A DNA stretch of 5,072 bases from an uncultured Acetatifactor sp. (GCA_910578995.1 CAJTSY010000195.1:1-5072); one strand, 5' to 3'; counted from the stretch's first letter, positions 1-5,072 are shown. Notes: generated by a model not told the origin, from the sequence alone. Numbers and translations: made by a program.

Positions 1-268
1 CAAAGAGGATGTATTGCGGGAATTTCTGATACGGCGCCGCGAGGAGGTGACAAAGGTGACACTACTGGACTATACATTTGACAGGTGTATAGAGCTTGAA
101 CGGGAGGACGCCCGGGAAGAAGCCCTTGCGGAGGAGCGTGCCAACACGGAACGCGAAAGGAAGGCGAAGGAAGAGGAACAGCAGCGGGCGGAACAGGCAG
201 AAAAAGAAGTACAGCGGCTTCGTGCGGAACTGGAGCAATATAAAAGACGGTTTTCGGAAAGCATTTAA
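1..268 (+). CDS. C-terminal tail of an Rpn-family (PD-(D/E)XK) nuclease/putative transposase, 5' partial
   Basis: The frame is open from the left edge (first whole codon at 2-4) to TAA at 266-268, so the gene starts outside the window and the TTG at 14 should not be taken as its start. The visible part begins KEDVLREFLIRRREEVTKVT and continues with LLDYTFDRCIELEREDA. This resembles the segment that follows the nuclease core in Rpn/PDDEXK_2 proteins of Clostridia, which are RecA-independent recombination-promoting nucleases related to transposases. The last 55 or so residues are almost only Glu, Arg, Lys, Ala and Gln, and should form a charged coiled coil, as is usual for the tails of this family. 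The catalytic domain is not in view, so activity cannot be judged. No U-rich terminator follows the stop. The family call comes from recognising the tail only; a generic coiled-coil protein is the alternative. Confidence 0.62.
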   Translation, partial: KEDVLREFLIRRREEVTKVTLLDYTFDRCIELEREDAREEALAEERANTERERKAKEEEQQRAEQAEKEVQRLRAELEQYKRRFSESI

Positions 269-328
269 TCAGGGCTTTTCGAAGAGATTTTTCAAGCGGA
301 AATCCATAAAAGTTTTATGCAGACGACA

Positions 329-357
329 TTGACTTTTCCGCATTTAAGACATAAGAT
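329..357 (+). promoter_or_regulatory. Sigma-A-like promoter for the AAA-ATPase/nuclease remnant
   Basis: TTGACT (329-334) and TAAGAT (352-357) are separated by exactly 17 bp. The -35 matches the consensus at 5 of 6 positions and the -10 at 4 of 6. Transcription would start near 363-365. That leaves almost no leader before the ATG at 369, but a normal leader of about 38 nt before the ribosome site at 391-396 and the ATT at 402. This supports the later start for the gene. Confidence 0.45.
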
Positions 358-368
358 GAAATAAAACG

Positions 369-1037
369 ATGACAGCAAGCCTGCACTGGAAAGGAGACTG
401 CATTGGAATCTATTTTAATCCGGGAAACAGCGGTTTTCAAAGGATCGTAAACAGCGAATATGTGGACAAAACGGGATTGATCAGCCGGATCAATGAGTCC
501 GTCAATACAGTGAATAATCTCATCTGCATCAGCAGGCCGCGCCGATTTGGAAAATCCTATGCGGCGCAGATGCTCTGCGCGTACTATGACTGCTCCTGCG
601 ATTCCCACAGCCTTTTCGACGATAAGGAGATCGCGGGGACGGAAGGGTATCTGGCCCACTTAAATCAGTATCATGTCCTGAATCTTGATATCACCGCGTT
701 TCTTTCAGAGGCACAGAGGAAAGGGATTCCGCAGCAGGCGCTCCGGTATGTGATCAAATTTGCTTACATTGCTGCCATGGGCCAATATCTCAAGGTGGAG
801 GAACTTCCCTCCGGAAAAGGGATCGCGGATGTGGTGTATCTGCCGAAGCGGAAGACCATGCTTCCGGCAATGATCGTGGAGCTGAAATGGGATACGCCAT
901 CAGAAGGAGCCATCAGGCAGATCAAGGACAGGAATTACCCAGCAGTATTACAGGATTATGGGGGCGAGATTGTGATGGTGGGGATAAACTATCATTCAAA
1001 AACAAAATCCCATATATGTGAGATTGGGAGGATATAA
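369..1037 (+). CDS. Internally deleted AAA-ATPase-like / PD-(D/E)XK nuclease fusion protein (probable remnant)
   Basis: The 222-residue product joins the two ends of a family that usually has about 500-570 residues: an AAA-ATPase-like N-terminus (PF09820 type) and a PD-(D/E)XK nuclease C-terminus (PF08011 type). Residues 12-121 contain IYFNPGN, SEYVDKTGLI, the P-loop-like SRPRRFGKS (55-63) and a Walker-B-like VLNLDITAF (103-111). Residues 122-222 contain the nuclease signature: ALRYVIKFAYI, GKGIADVVYLP with Asp154, IVELKW with Glu171 and Lys173, then MVGINY. About 300 residues between them (the rest of the ATPase core and the linker) are missing, with a join near nucleotides 729-740 that keeps the frame. 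The start is doubtful: ATG 369 has no good ribosome site, while AAGGAG (391-396) sits 5 nt before ATT at 402, where family members normally begin with M-G-I-Y. Function of the intact family is poorly known; this copy probably lacks ATPase activity. The family is recognised with good confidence; whether the protein is made is unknown. Confidence 0.72.
   Translation: MTASLHWKGDCIGIYFNPGNSGFQRIVNSEYVDKTGLISRINESVNTVNNLICISRPRRFGKSYAAQMLCAYYDCSCDSHSLFDDKEIAGTEGYLAHLNQYHVLNLDITAFLSEAQRKGIPQQALRYVIKFAYIAAMGQYLKVEELPSGKGIADVVYLPKRKTMLPAMIVELKWDTPSEGAIRQIKDRNYPAVLQDYGGEIVMVGINYHSKTKSHICEIGRI
391..404 (+). promoter_or_regulatory. Ribosome site pointing to an ATT start codon
   Basis: AAGGAG at 391-396, a 5-nt spacer, then ATT at 402-404, in frame with the downstream protein. 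Family members usually begin with Met-Gly-Ile-Tyr at this point, and here the codons read Ile-Gly-Ile-Tyr. The simplest reading is an ATG that mutated to ATT, leaving the ribosome site behind. ATT can start translation weakly, as in infC. The alternative is that ATG 369 took over as start. Confidence 0.5.
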
Positions 1038-1040
1038 CAA

Positions 1041-1138
1041 GGGGCTTCCCGGAAACTGCATTTGCACACAATATAAGGTTGTGATTTCCAATATATCACG
1101 GCATACATTGCGGAAATGCTGCTATTTCCGAGAGCCCC
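1041..1138. repeat. 98-bp imperfect inverted repeat between two convergent genes
   Basis: Three nested pairs of arms match exactly: GGGGCT (1041-1046) with AGCCCC (1133-1138), CGGAAA (1050-1055) with TTTCCG (1125-1130), and GCATTT (1058-1063) with AAATGC (1114-1119). They would give about 18 bp of interrupted stem. Within it, CACAA (1067-1071) can pair with TTGTG (1079-1083). A competing local hairpin, CGGAAAT (1111-1117) with ATTTCCG (1124-1130), uses the same 3' arm. No U-tract follows on either strand, so it is not a standard intrinsic terminator. It lies between the stop of the nuclease remnant and the stop of the convergent XRE gene. It may be a bidirectional factor-dependent terminator, a folded RNA or a small decayed element; no target duplication is visible. 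Confidence 0.45.
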
Positions 1139-1160
1139 GGTCAAGATGCTATGGTGGTTT

Positions 1161-1793
1161 TCACCAGATACCGTCCCCGTCGCCGAGCAGGATATTCTTT
1201 ATATTTTCATCCATTTCGCTTTCATTCAGCCCCTGCCTGATCAGCGGCTGAATCACCTCGCGGCTTTCCCTGGTATGGGGGAGTTCGGATGCAAGAGCGC
1301 ATGCTTTATCCTCGTAACCCGCTTTCAGGTACAGGAAGCACAGGGCCGCGCGCATAGTGGATTTCTGCTTTTCGTTGCTTGATATGGGCAGGCCCCGTTC
1401 CATTAATTCAATGGCTTCCTTCGTGCTACCCTTTAACGCCAGTGTGCCTGCCAGCCCCAGGATCATTCCGGGCTTTTTGGGATAAATCAGCAGTGCCTCC
1501 CGGTAAATCTTTTCCGCGGAAGCGTAGTCTCCTTTCCGCTGACAGTCTACCGCTTTTTTGTGAATATTATATCGTGTTGCCTCTGCGCGGATGGAATCCA
1601 TCCCCACCAACAGGTCGATGCTCGTCTCAAATATGTTTGCCAGTGCAGGCAGAAGCGTGATGTCCGGGTAAGACTCGCCGCGTTCCCATTTTGAGACGCT
1701 TTGCGGGGTAATCCCCAGGTATCCTGCAACGTCCTCCTGGGTAAGGTTTTTTAAGATACGGTATTTCTTTAAGTTTTCCGATAAATACAGCAT
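1161..1793 (-). CDS. XRE-family helix-turn-helix regulator with TPR-like C-terminal domain
   Basis: A 210-residue cytoplasmic DNA-binding protein. Residues 5-63 form a typical Cro/C1-type helix-turn-helix: NLKKYRILKNLTQEDVAGYL, then ITPQSVSKWERGESYPD with the recognition helix around 29-39, ending in DLLVGMD (60-66). Residues 78-170 are helical with TPR-like A/G/Y spacing (GDYASAEKIYREALLIYPKK; KGSTKEAIELMERGLPI; LCFLYLKAGYEDKACALASE). TPR repeats usually bind a protein or peptide partner that tunes the regulator. The tail ends GDGDGIW. Start ATG at 1791-1793 is well supported: the minus strand has AAGGAGG (1799-1805) 5 nt before it. About 210 residues is a normal length for this type, so it looks intact. 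The gene is divergent from the MerR gene, with its own promoter and a possible self-binding site (see 1823-1853). Its targets are unknown; control of its own promoter and perhaps of the MerR gene is inference. Confidence 0.88.
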   Translation of the reverse strand: MLYLSENLKKYRILKNLTQEDVAGYLGITPQSVSKWERGESYPDITLLPALANIFETSIDLLVGMDSIRAEATRYNIHKKAVDCQRKGDYASAEKIYREALLIYPKKPGMILGLAGTLALKGSTKEAIELMERGLPISSNEKQKSTMRAALCFLYLKAGYEDKACALASELPHTRESREVIQPLIRQGLNESEMDENIKNILLGDGDGIW

Positions 1794-1813
1794 GGCGCCC
1801 TCCTTATGGCTTT

Positions 1814-1841
1814 ATTATAGTAATTCTTTCTTAGAATCAAA
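1814..1841 (-). promoter_or_regulatory. Promoter of the XRE-TPR gene
   Basis: Read on the minus strand, a perfect TATAAT (1814-1819) lies 20 bp upstream of the ATG. It is preceded by TTTGAT (1836-1841, 16-bp spacer) or TTGATT (1835-1840, 15-bp spacer). The -10 is strong and the -35 weak, which fits a regulated promoter. The transcript would start near 1807, leaving a short leader that just holds the ribosome site. Confidence 0.55.
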
Positions 1842-1853
1842 GGACGGATTCTA
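1823..1853. promoter_or_regulatory. Candidate XRE operator: three ATTCT/AGAAT half-sites
   Basis: ATTCT (1823-1827), AGAAT (1833-1837) and ATTCT (1848-1852) alternate in direction. The first two form ATTCT-N5-AGAAT inside the -35/-10 spacer. The last two extend to a perfect 7-bp dyad, TAGAATC (1832-1838) and GATTCTA (1847-1853), 8 bp apart and overlapping the -35. Position and symmetry fit self-repression by the XRE protein. No binding data are available. Confidence 0.4.
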
Positions 1854-1948
1854 TATTTCAAATTTTATCACAGGTATCCGTAAATACAATGACGCAGTAG
1901 TTGGTTTCAACTCAACAATATCCATTTTTCGCTTTTTGTGTCTTTTGG

Positions 1949-1971
1949 CTTGACATTGACGCAACGTCAAG
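1949..1971. promoter_or_regulatory. MerR-type operator
   Basis: A 23-bp dyad opens with CTTGAC and closes with GTCAAG, with TTG and CAA in mirrored inner positions (9 of 11 possible pairs match). Inside it lies a second perfect palindrome, TTGACGCAACGTCAA (1956-1970). It sits between the -35 and -10 of the promoter for the downstream MerR gene, which is the standard position for MerR-family operators. It is very probably the self-binding site of that protein. Confidence 0.78.
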
Positions 1972-1980
1972 TGTTATAGT
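1950..1980 (+). promoter_or_regulatory. MerR-type promoter with 19-bp spacer
   Basis: Consensus -35 TTGACA (1950-1955), a 19-bp spacer, then -10 TATAGT (1975-1980, 5 of 6). The overlong spacer is the hallmark of promoters activated by MerR-family proteins, which twist the DNA to realign the two elements. A T-rich run (1923-1947) just upstream may add strength. Transcription would start near 1986, giving a leader of about 65 nt. Confidence 0.82.
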
Positions 1981-2051
1981 AAGGAAGAGAAACAACCGAC
2001 GCAAGTTTAAGCCGTACTCAATGTTTTGAAATTTACCGGAGGAACCGCGCT

Positions 2052-4778
2052 ATGGACCTGATCAAAATCACAGACCTGACGAGACAGCTTGGACTGTCTT
2101 CCCGCACCCTGCGCTATTATGAACAGATGGGGCTGATTGAAAGTGTCCGCCTGCCGTCAGAAACCTATCGATACTACGATATGTTTTCCGTTCAGCGGCT
2201 GCAGCAGATTATCATCCTGCGGAAAATGCAGATTCCCGTAAAGGAAATTCTGCGCATATACGAAAATCCGGAAATTTCCACACTGGTGGATGCATTTACA
2301 GAAAAAATAGCCGAAATCGACAGGGAGGTGACGGCGCTTTCCGAATTGAAGGAGATCATCAGCACTTTCCTTAAAAAAATGACGGAAAAGGGCATCAGGA
2401 AGATTTCTGCCCTGCCGCTGCTGTATGAGGAGATGGAAAAGCAGGTGGACCACCTGCAGCAACAGCTCTCTGCCCCCATGGACGCCACCGTCCTTATCCT
2501 GCCGCCCATGCGCGTCCTCACATCCTGTCTGAAGCAGGCTCCCGGGCAGACGGACAACACCGGCTTCTGGCACACGGTACAGTCCATGGGGCTTCCTCTG
2601 GGGCTTCCGGGCAGCCACGGACAGTTTGAATTCCAAAACGGCGCCCAGGCGGCGGTGATGCTCCGGGTGGAAGAGGGATTTAGAAATGAGACCGGCTATC
2701 TGGACACTGCTTTCCCGGGGGGCCTGTACGCCTGCGCAAATATCTATGTGGACCAGGGCGTGGAGGAACAGTTCCGCCGCCTGGTAAAAAGCTTCGACGA
2801 CAACCATCTATACGAAATCGACTACACCCACCAGGGAGGGCTGCAGCGCCCCGCCCTTCTGGAAAACCTGATTTCCCCGGACGAGGCCAGGGAACTGGTG
2901 AGCCTGTTGGTGCCCATAAAGCAGCGCCTGGCCAATCCGGATTATTTTGAGAAACCTGTGGAGCTGCCCGCCGGCTCCATTACCCTGGAGGAAATCCTGG
3001 CCGAAAATCCCGTCCTGTGGGAGAGGGAAGTGGCCCTGGAAAAAATAACGCCTGTCAACAGTCCCCACTACCGCATTCTGGAGAGCGGGGAAGCGGAATA
3101 CACCGGATGGATCAGCACCCGGGTATTGAACACCAATGTGGCGGTGAAGCTGCCTTTCCGGGTGGATATGGAATTCCGCCTGGGAGAAAACGATGAGCAG
3201 TTCGGCTACGGCTCCGAGGAGGGATGCATTCTGTTTTACCACGGAACGGAACCCGGGCAGGGGACGGAACCGGACTATTACGCAGGCGGCGTCTCCCTGG
3301 AGAATTTAAGCCGGAACGGCTTTGGAGTCAACATGGGCAATCAGCCTGCGGAGGATCTGTCAAAAGCCGCCCTGCGCCGGGAGGCCATTGCTTTCCGGCA
3401 GCCTGTTTTCCACGATCTGTACGAGTTTCCGGGGCGCGGGAGCATCCGCGAAAAGGGCTGCAACCGGGTTACCTGGATTCTGGGCCCCCGGCACCTGGCA
3501 GTGATTATCAACGGGGAAATCCGCTACTGCGGTGTCGGTTTTCCCTACATGTCCCTGGACTTAAGCCGGGCGGCCATGGGAGATATCATCATCGGCTCCA
3601 ACGGGCAGGGCATGAAATATTTTAGATCCATCCGCATCTCACAGCTTGCCTATATCCCGAAGGTACAGTTAAAGAAGGAGGAACTTCTCATGATCACAAA
3701 ACAGAGCAACAACATTCTCCCTCACATTCACCGTCTTGTGACAGATGAATACGGCGAGAATTACTGGTTCAACGGCAGCGCCAGGTATGTGATGGAATGC
3801 CTTGGCGAGACGGATTACGACTACAGCTTCTTCGCCGGAATCACAGGGGATGTGTTCACCCAATATTATCCCAAGGGCGAATTCCGGGGGGAGGGCGTCA
3901 GCAGCTACATGCTTGCCGAGGGACCGAACAGGAATCTGCGGGAAACCGATACTTGTTTTGCCTTGGTTTCCGAAGAGCCCGGGTACGCCGAGGCTCTTTT
4001 CGAAAAATGCGGGTATGCCAGTACTTTCGTCTCCCGGAGGGAGCTGCGCAAGAACCCGGACATGTATCTTCAAACGCTTATTTCCTATATTGACAGAGGG
4101 ATCCCGGTCATTGTCTGGGGTCTGGGGGAGCCTCCCGTGGGGGTTCTGGTGGGCTATGAGGAGTATGGCAGGACGCTTTTGTATCTCACGGGAAACAACA
4201 ACCGTCCGGATAGCATTGCCCTGGAGAAGTTCCTGGAGGAGAATGAGTTCTCCAATCCCGGCTGGATTTTTATCGGCAGCAGGAAAGAAAAGCCTTCCCT
4301 GGCCGGGCTTTATCGGGAAACGGTCCGTATCCTGCCAAAGCTTCTGGCCACTGAGACGGAGAGCTTCTATTTCGGGGCGTCCGCCTTCCGGGCATGGGCG
4401 GAGGACATTGAAGGGGGACGCTTTGACTGCGTGAAACCGGAGGAATTTGACCCCTGGGGCGCCCACACCGCCTATGTATGCGGCCTGGCCACCAACGCCA
4501 GCTGCTGCCATGGCTTCCTGGAGAAGGCCCTGGAGCTGAACCCCGATCTCGGCTTTCTGAAGGAGGTCAGCGCGCTCTACAAACGCTGCGGGGAAATGTG
4601 GAACCATGACAACGGGACGGATCTGGAGGCTCTGGGCGGCGGCTTCAATGTGACACTGGAAGCCCTCCAGGATGGGCAGCGGCGGAGCCGCATTGCGGAT
4701 AAGCTGCGGGAGTTTGCCGAAGTGACAGAGGATATCGAAAGGGCGCTGCGGCGGGGAGTGAAGGAAAGGATATTGTGA
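2052..4778 (+). CDS. Giant multi-domain MerR-family regulator (MerR / GyrI-like / ConA-like / BtrH-C39-like)
   Basis: A 908-residue protein, some three times longer than usual ligand-binding MerR regulators. Residues 1-72 are the winged helix: IKITDLTRQLGLSSRTLRYY, MGLIES, then ETYRYYD and MQIPVKEILRIYE. Residues 75-140 form the dimerising coiled coil. Residues 145-258 look like a GyrI/BmrR-type effector domain (VLILPPMRVLTSCLK; FPGGLYACANIYVDQGVEEQ). Residues 325-535 are beta-rich and end with WILGPRHLAVIINGE and DIIIGSNGQGMKYFRSIRIS, resembling concanavalin-A/LamG-type sandwiches. Residues 547-875 resemble the BtrH N-terminal/C39-like papain fold (ENYWFNGSARYVMECLGE; SYIDRGIPVIVWG; VGVLVGYEEYGRTLLYLTG) with a helical end (HTAYVCGLATNASCCHGFLE). 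The expected catalytic Cys is Asn574 and the expected His is not seen, so it is probably a sensor rather than an enzyme. ATG 2052 has GGAGGAA (2038-2044) in front and a MerR promoter. There is no membrane segment. The MerR part is certain; the other domain calls come from pattern recognition, and the ligand is unknown. Confidence 0.9.
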   Translation: MDLIKITDLTRQLGLSSRTLRYYEQMGLIESVRLPSETYRYYDMFSVQRLQQIIILRKMQIPVKEILRIYENPEISTLVDAFTEKIAEIDREVTALSELKEIISTFLKKMTEKGIRKISALPLLYEEMEKQVDHLQQQLSAPMDATVLILPPMRVLTSCLKQAPGQTDNTGFWHTVQSMGLPLGLPGSHGQFEFQNGAQAAVMLRVEEGFRNETGYLDTAFPGGLYACANIYVDQGVEEQFRRLVKSFDDNHLYEIDYTHQGGLQRPALLENLISPDEARELVSLLVPIKQRLANPDYFEKPVELPAGSITLEEILAENPVLWEREVALEKITPVNSPHYRILESGEAEYTGWISTRVLNTNVAVKLPFRVDMEFRLGENDEQFGYGSEEGCILFYHGTEPGQGTEPDYYAGGVSLENLSRNGFGVNMGNQPAEDLSKAALRREAIAFRQPVFHDLYEFPGRGSIREKGCNRVTWILGPRHLAVIINGEIRYCGVGFPYMSLDLSRAAMGDIIIGSNGQGMKYFRSIRISQLAYIPKVQLKKEELLMITKQSNNILPHIHRLVTDEYGENYWFNGSARYVMECLGETDYDYSFFAGITGDVFTQYYPKGEFRGEGVSSYMLAEGPNRNLRETDTCFALVSEEPGYAEALFEKCGYASTFVSRRELRKNPDMYLQTLISYIDRGIPVIVWGLGEPPVGVLVGYEEYGRTLLYLTGNNNRPDSIALEKFLEENEFSNPGWIFIGSRKEKPSLAGLYRETVRILPKLLATETESFYFGASAFRAWAEDIEGGRFDCVKPEEFDPWGAHTAYVCGLATNASCCHGFLEKALELNPDLGFLKEVSALYKRCGEMWNHDNGTDLEALGGGFNVTLEALQDGQRRSRIADKLREFAEVTEDIERALRRGVKERIL
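3675..3692 (+). promoter_or_regulatory. Strong internal ribosome site and in-frame ATG inside the MerR gene
   Basis: AAGGAGG (3675-3681) is followed by an 8-nt spacer and ATG (3690-3692), which is codon 547 in the same frame. It falls just where the concanavalin-like part ends and the BtrH/C39-like domain begins (MITKQSNNILPHIHR). The underlying residues KKEELLM are linker-like and do not require this sequence, since GAA/GAG and AAA/AAG choices could avoid it. It would yield a separate protein of 362 residues (3690-4778). Confidence 0.6.
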
Positions 4779-4813
4779 TTGCCGGCCGGGCGCTGCTTCC
4801 AAGGCTTGCTGAC

Positions 4814-4843
4814 CGTTCAGGGACAGGGCGCTGTCCCTGGACG
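4814..4843. other. Strong stem-loop 36 nt after the MerR gene, without a U-tract
   Basis: Positions 4814-4826 pair with 4831-4843 over 13 bp (12 Watson-Crick pairs and one G-U), including CAGGGACAG/CTGTCCCTG, around a 4-nt GGCG loop. Its position fits the 3' end of the MerR transcript. However, neither strand has a run of T after it, so it is not a standard intrinsic terminator. It could be a factor-dependent or RNA-stabilising 3' hairpin, or a copy of a dispersed palindromic repeat. Confidence 0.55.
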
Positions 4844-5026
4844 TAGATAGCAGATATTGCAGGAATCCGGGGCAATGCAGTACGGGTTGGGTAAGCACTG
4901 TTCCCGGGTGCAGATATCGCGGGGTGCTTCCGCAAAGGCTTCAGACGAATTATTTTGGCTGTATAGTGTCGCAGCAAAAGAGTAGCGACACCACGGTACG
5001 ATATCAATAACGTCATGATCATAATT
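4844..5026. other. Intergenic stretch with hairpins and a short imperfect repeat; no convincing gene
   Basis: No reading frame here combines a ribosome site with a normal start. It holds CCGGG (4867-4871)/CCCGG (4903-4907) with inner CAGT (4878-4881)/ACTG (4897-4900), and a perfect 7-bp hairpin GTGTCGC (4966-4972)/GCGACAC (4985-4991) with a 12-nt loop. A 14-bp near-repeat (12 of 14) occurs at 4850-4863 and 4910-4923, 60 bp apart. On the minus strand a frame without ATG, GTG or TTG from 5026 to 4817 would encode a Cys-rich tail (see findings). Confidence 0.4.
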
Positions 5027-5072
5027 TCAGTCTTTCTCCGCCACAGTTTCCGTCACCCATTGAAAAATTTCG
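5027..5072 (-). CDS. Possible C-terminal end of a minus-strand gene entering from the right edge
   Basis: Read on the minus strand from 5071, the frame gives EIFQWVTETVAEKD and then TGA (5027-5029). The amphipathic, acidic ending looks like a natural protein C-terminus. Only 14 codons are visible, so this could be chance; the other two minus-strand frames are also open here. No family can be named. Confidence 0.3.
   Translation of the reverse strand, partial: EIFQWVTETVAEKD

Noticed and set aside
315..659. Minus-strand 114-codon frame opposite the AAA-ATPase remnant
   Set aside because: It is antisense to recognisable family motifs (SRPRRFGKS) and has no ribosome site; it is a shadow.
1041..1138. 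Miniature transposable element (MITE)
   Set aside because: The arms are interrupted and no target-site duplication is visible at either end; a second copy would be needed to support it.
4775..4846. Overlapping GTG start (GTGA) with a 23-codon frame after the MerR gene
   Set aside because: The overlap hints at coupling, but the peptide is tiny, has no recognisable feature and runs straight through the stem-loop at 4814-4843.
3669..4898. Minus-strand 409-codon frame antisense to the BtrH-like domain
   Set aside because: Long open frames opposite GC-rich genes are common. The translation is rich in Gln, Gly, Pro and His with no domain pattern, while the plus strand is clearly coding.
4850..4923. 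CRISPR-like repeat pair
   Set aside because: There are only two imperfect 14-bp units; no array and no cas genes are present.
4645..5022. Minus-strand 125-codon frame beginning MIMTLLISYRG
   Set aside because: It overlaps the end of the MerR gene antisense, has no ribosome site, and the part inside the gene follows the shadow of its codons.
5027..5029. TGA read as selenocysteine joining the edge fragment to the Cys-rich frame
   Set aside because: The sequence just after the TGA shows only a short ATGATCAT palindrome and nothing like a bacterial SECIS hairpin; no selenoprotein family is recognised.

Overview
The window reads as chromosomal DNA from a Gram-positive gut-type Clostridia, most likely Lachnospiraceae. 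This rests on the strong AGGAGG-type ribosome sites, the sigma-A-like promoters, and the gene families: an Rpn-type nuclease tail, a fused AAA-ATPase/PD-(D/E)XK protein, an XRE-TPR regulator, and a MerR regulator with large C-terminal modules. The assignment comes from family recognition, not from a search.

Left part (1-1160): this looks like a patch of decaying mobile-type genes. It holds the C-terminal tail of an Rpn-like nuclease running in from the left edge. Next is an in-frame, internally deleted AAA-ATPase/PD-(D/E)XK protein, which keeps its P-loop end and its nuclease end but has lost most of the middle. Its best ribosome site points to an ATT codon. A long imperfect inverted repeat (1041-1138) fills the gap before the next, convergent gene.

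Middle (1161-2051): an XRE helix-turn-helix regulator with a TPR-like C-terminal half lies on the minus strand. A 258-bp divergent control region follows. It has a sigma-A promoter with clustered ATTCT/AGAAT half-sites for the XRE gene, and a textbook MerR-type promoter (perfect -35, 19-bp spacer holding a palindrome, TATAGT -10) for the gene to the right.

Right part (2052-5072): one very long gene encodes a 908-residue MerR-family protein. It appears to carry a MerR DNA-binding domain, a coiled-coil linker, a GyrI-like ligand-binding domain, a concanavalin-A-like beta-sandwich and a BtrH/C39-like papain-fold domain that seems to lack its catalytic residues. Exactly at the start of this last domain there is a strong internal Shine-Dalgarno with an in-frame ATG. 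The domain could therefore also be made alone, as in the TipAL/TipAS system, or the gene may be a fairly recent fusion of two genes. This is the most interesting signal in the window. Downstream is about 250 bp of hairpin-rich DNA without a convincing gene, then the possible last 14 codons of a minus-strand gene entering from the right edge.

How the genes work together can only be inferred. The two regulators are divergent and share one control region, and the MerR protein very probably regulates its own promoter. No target enzyme or transporter gene is visible in the window.
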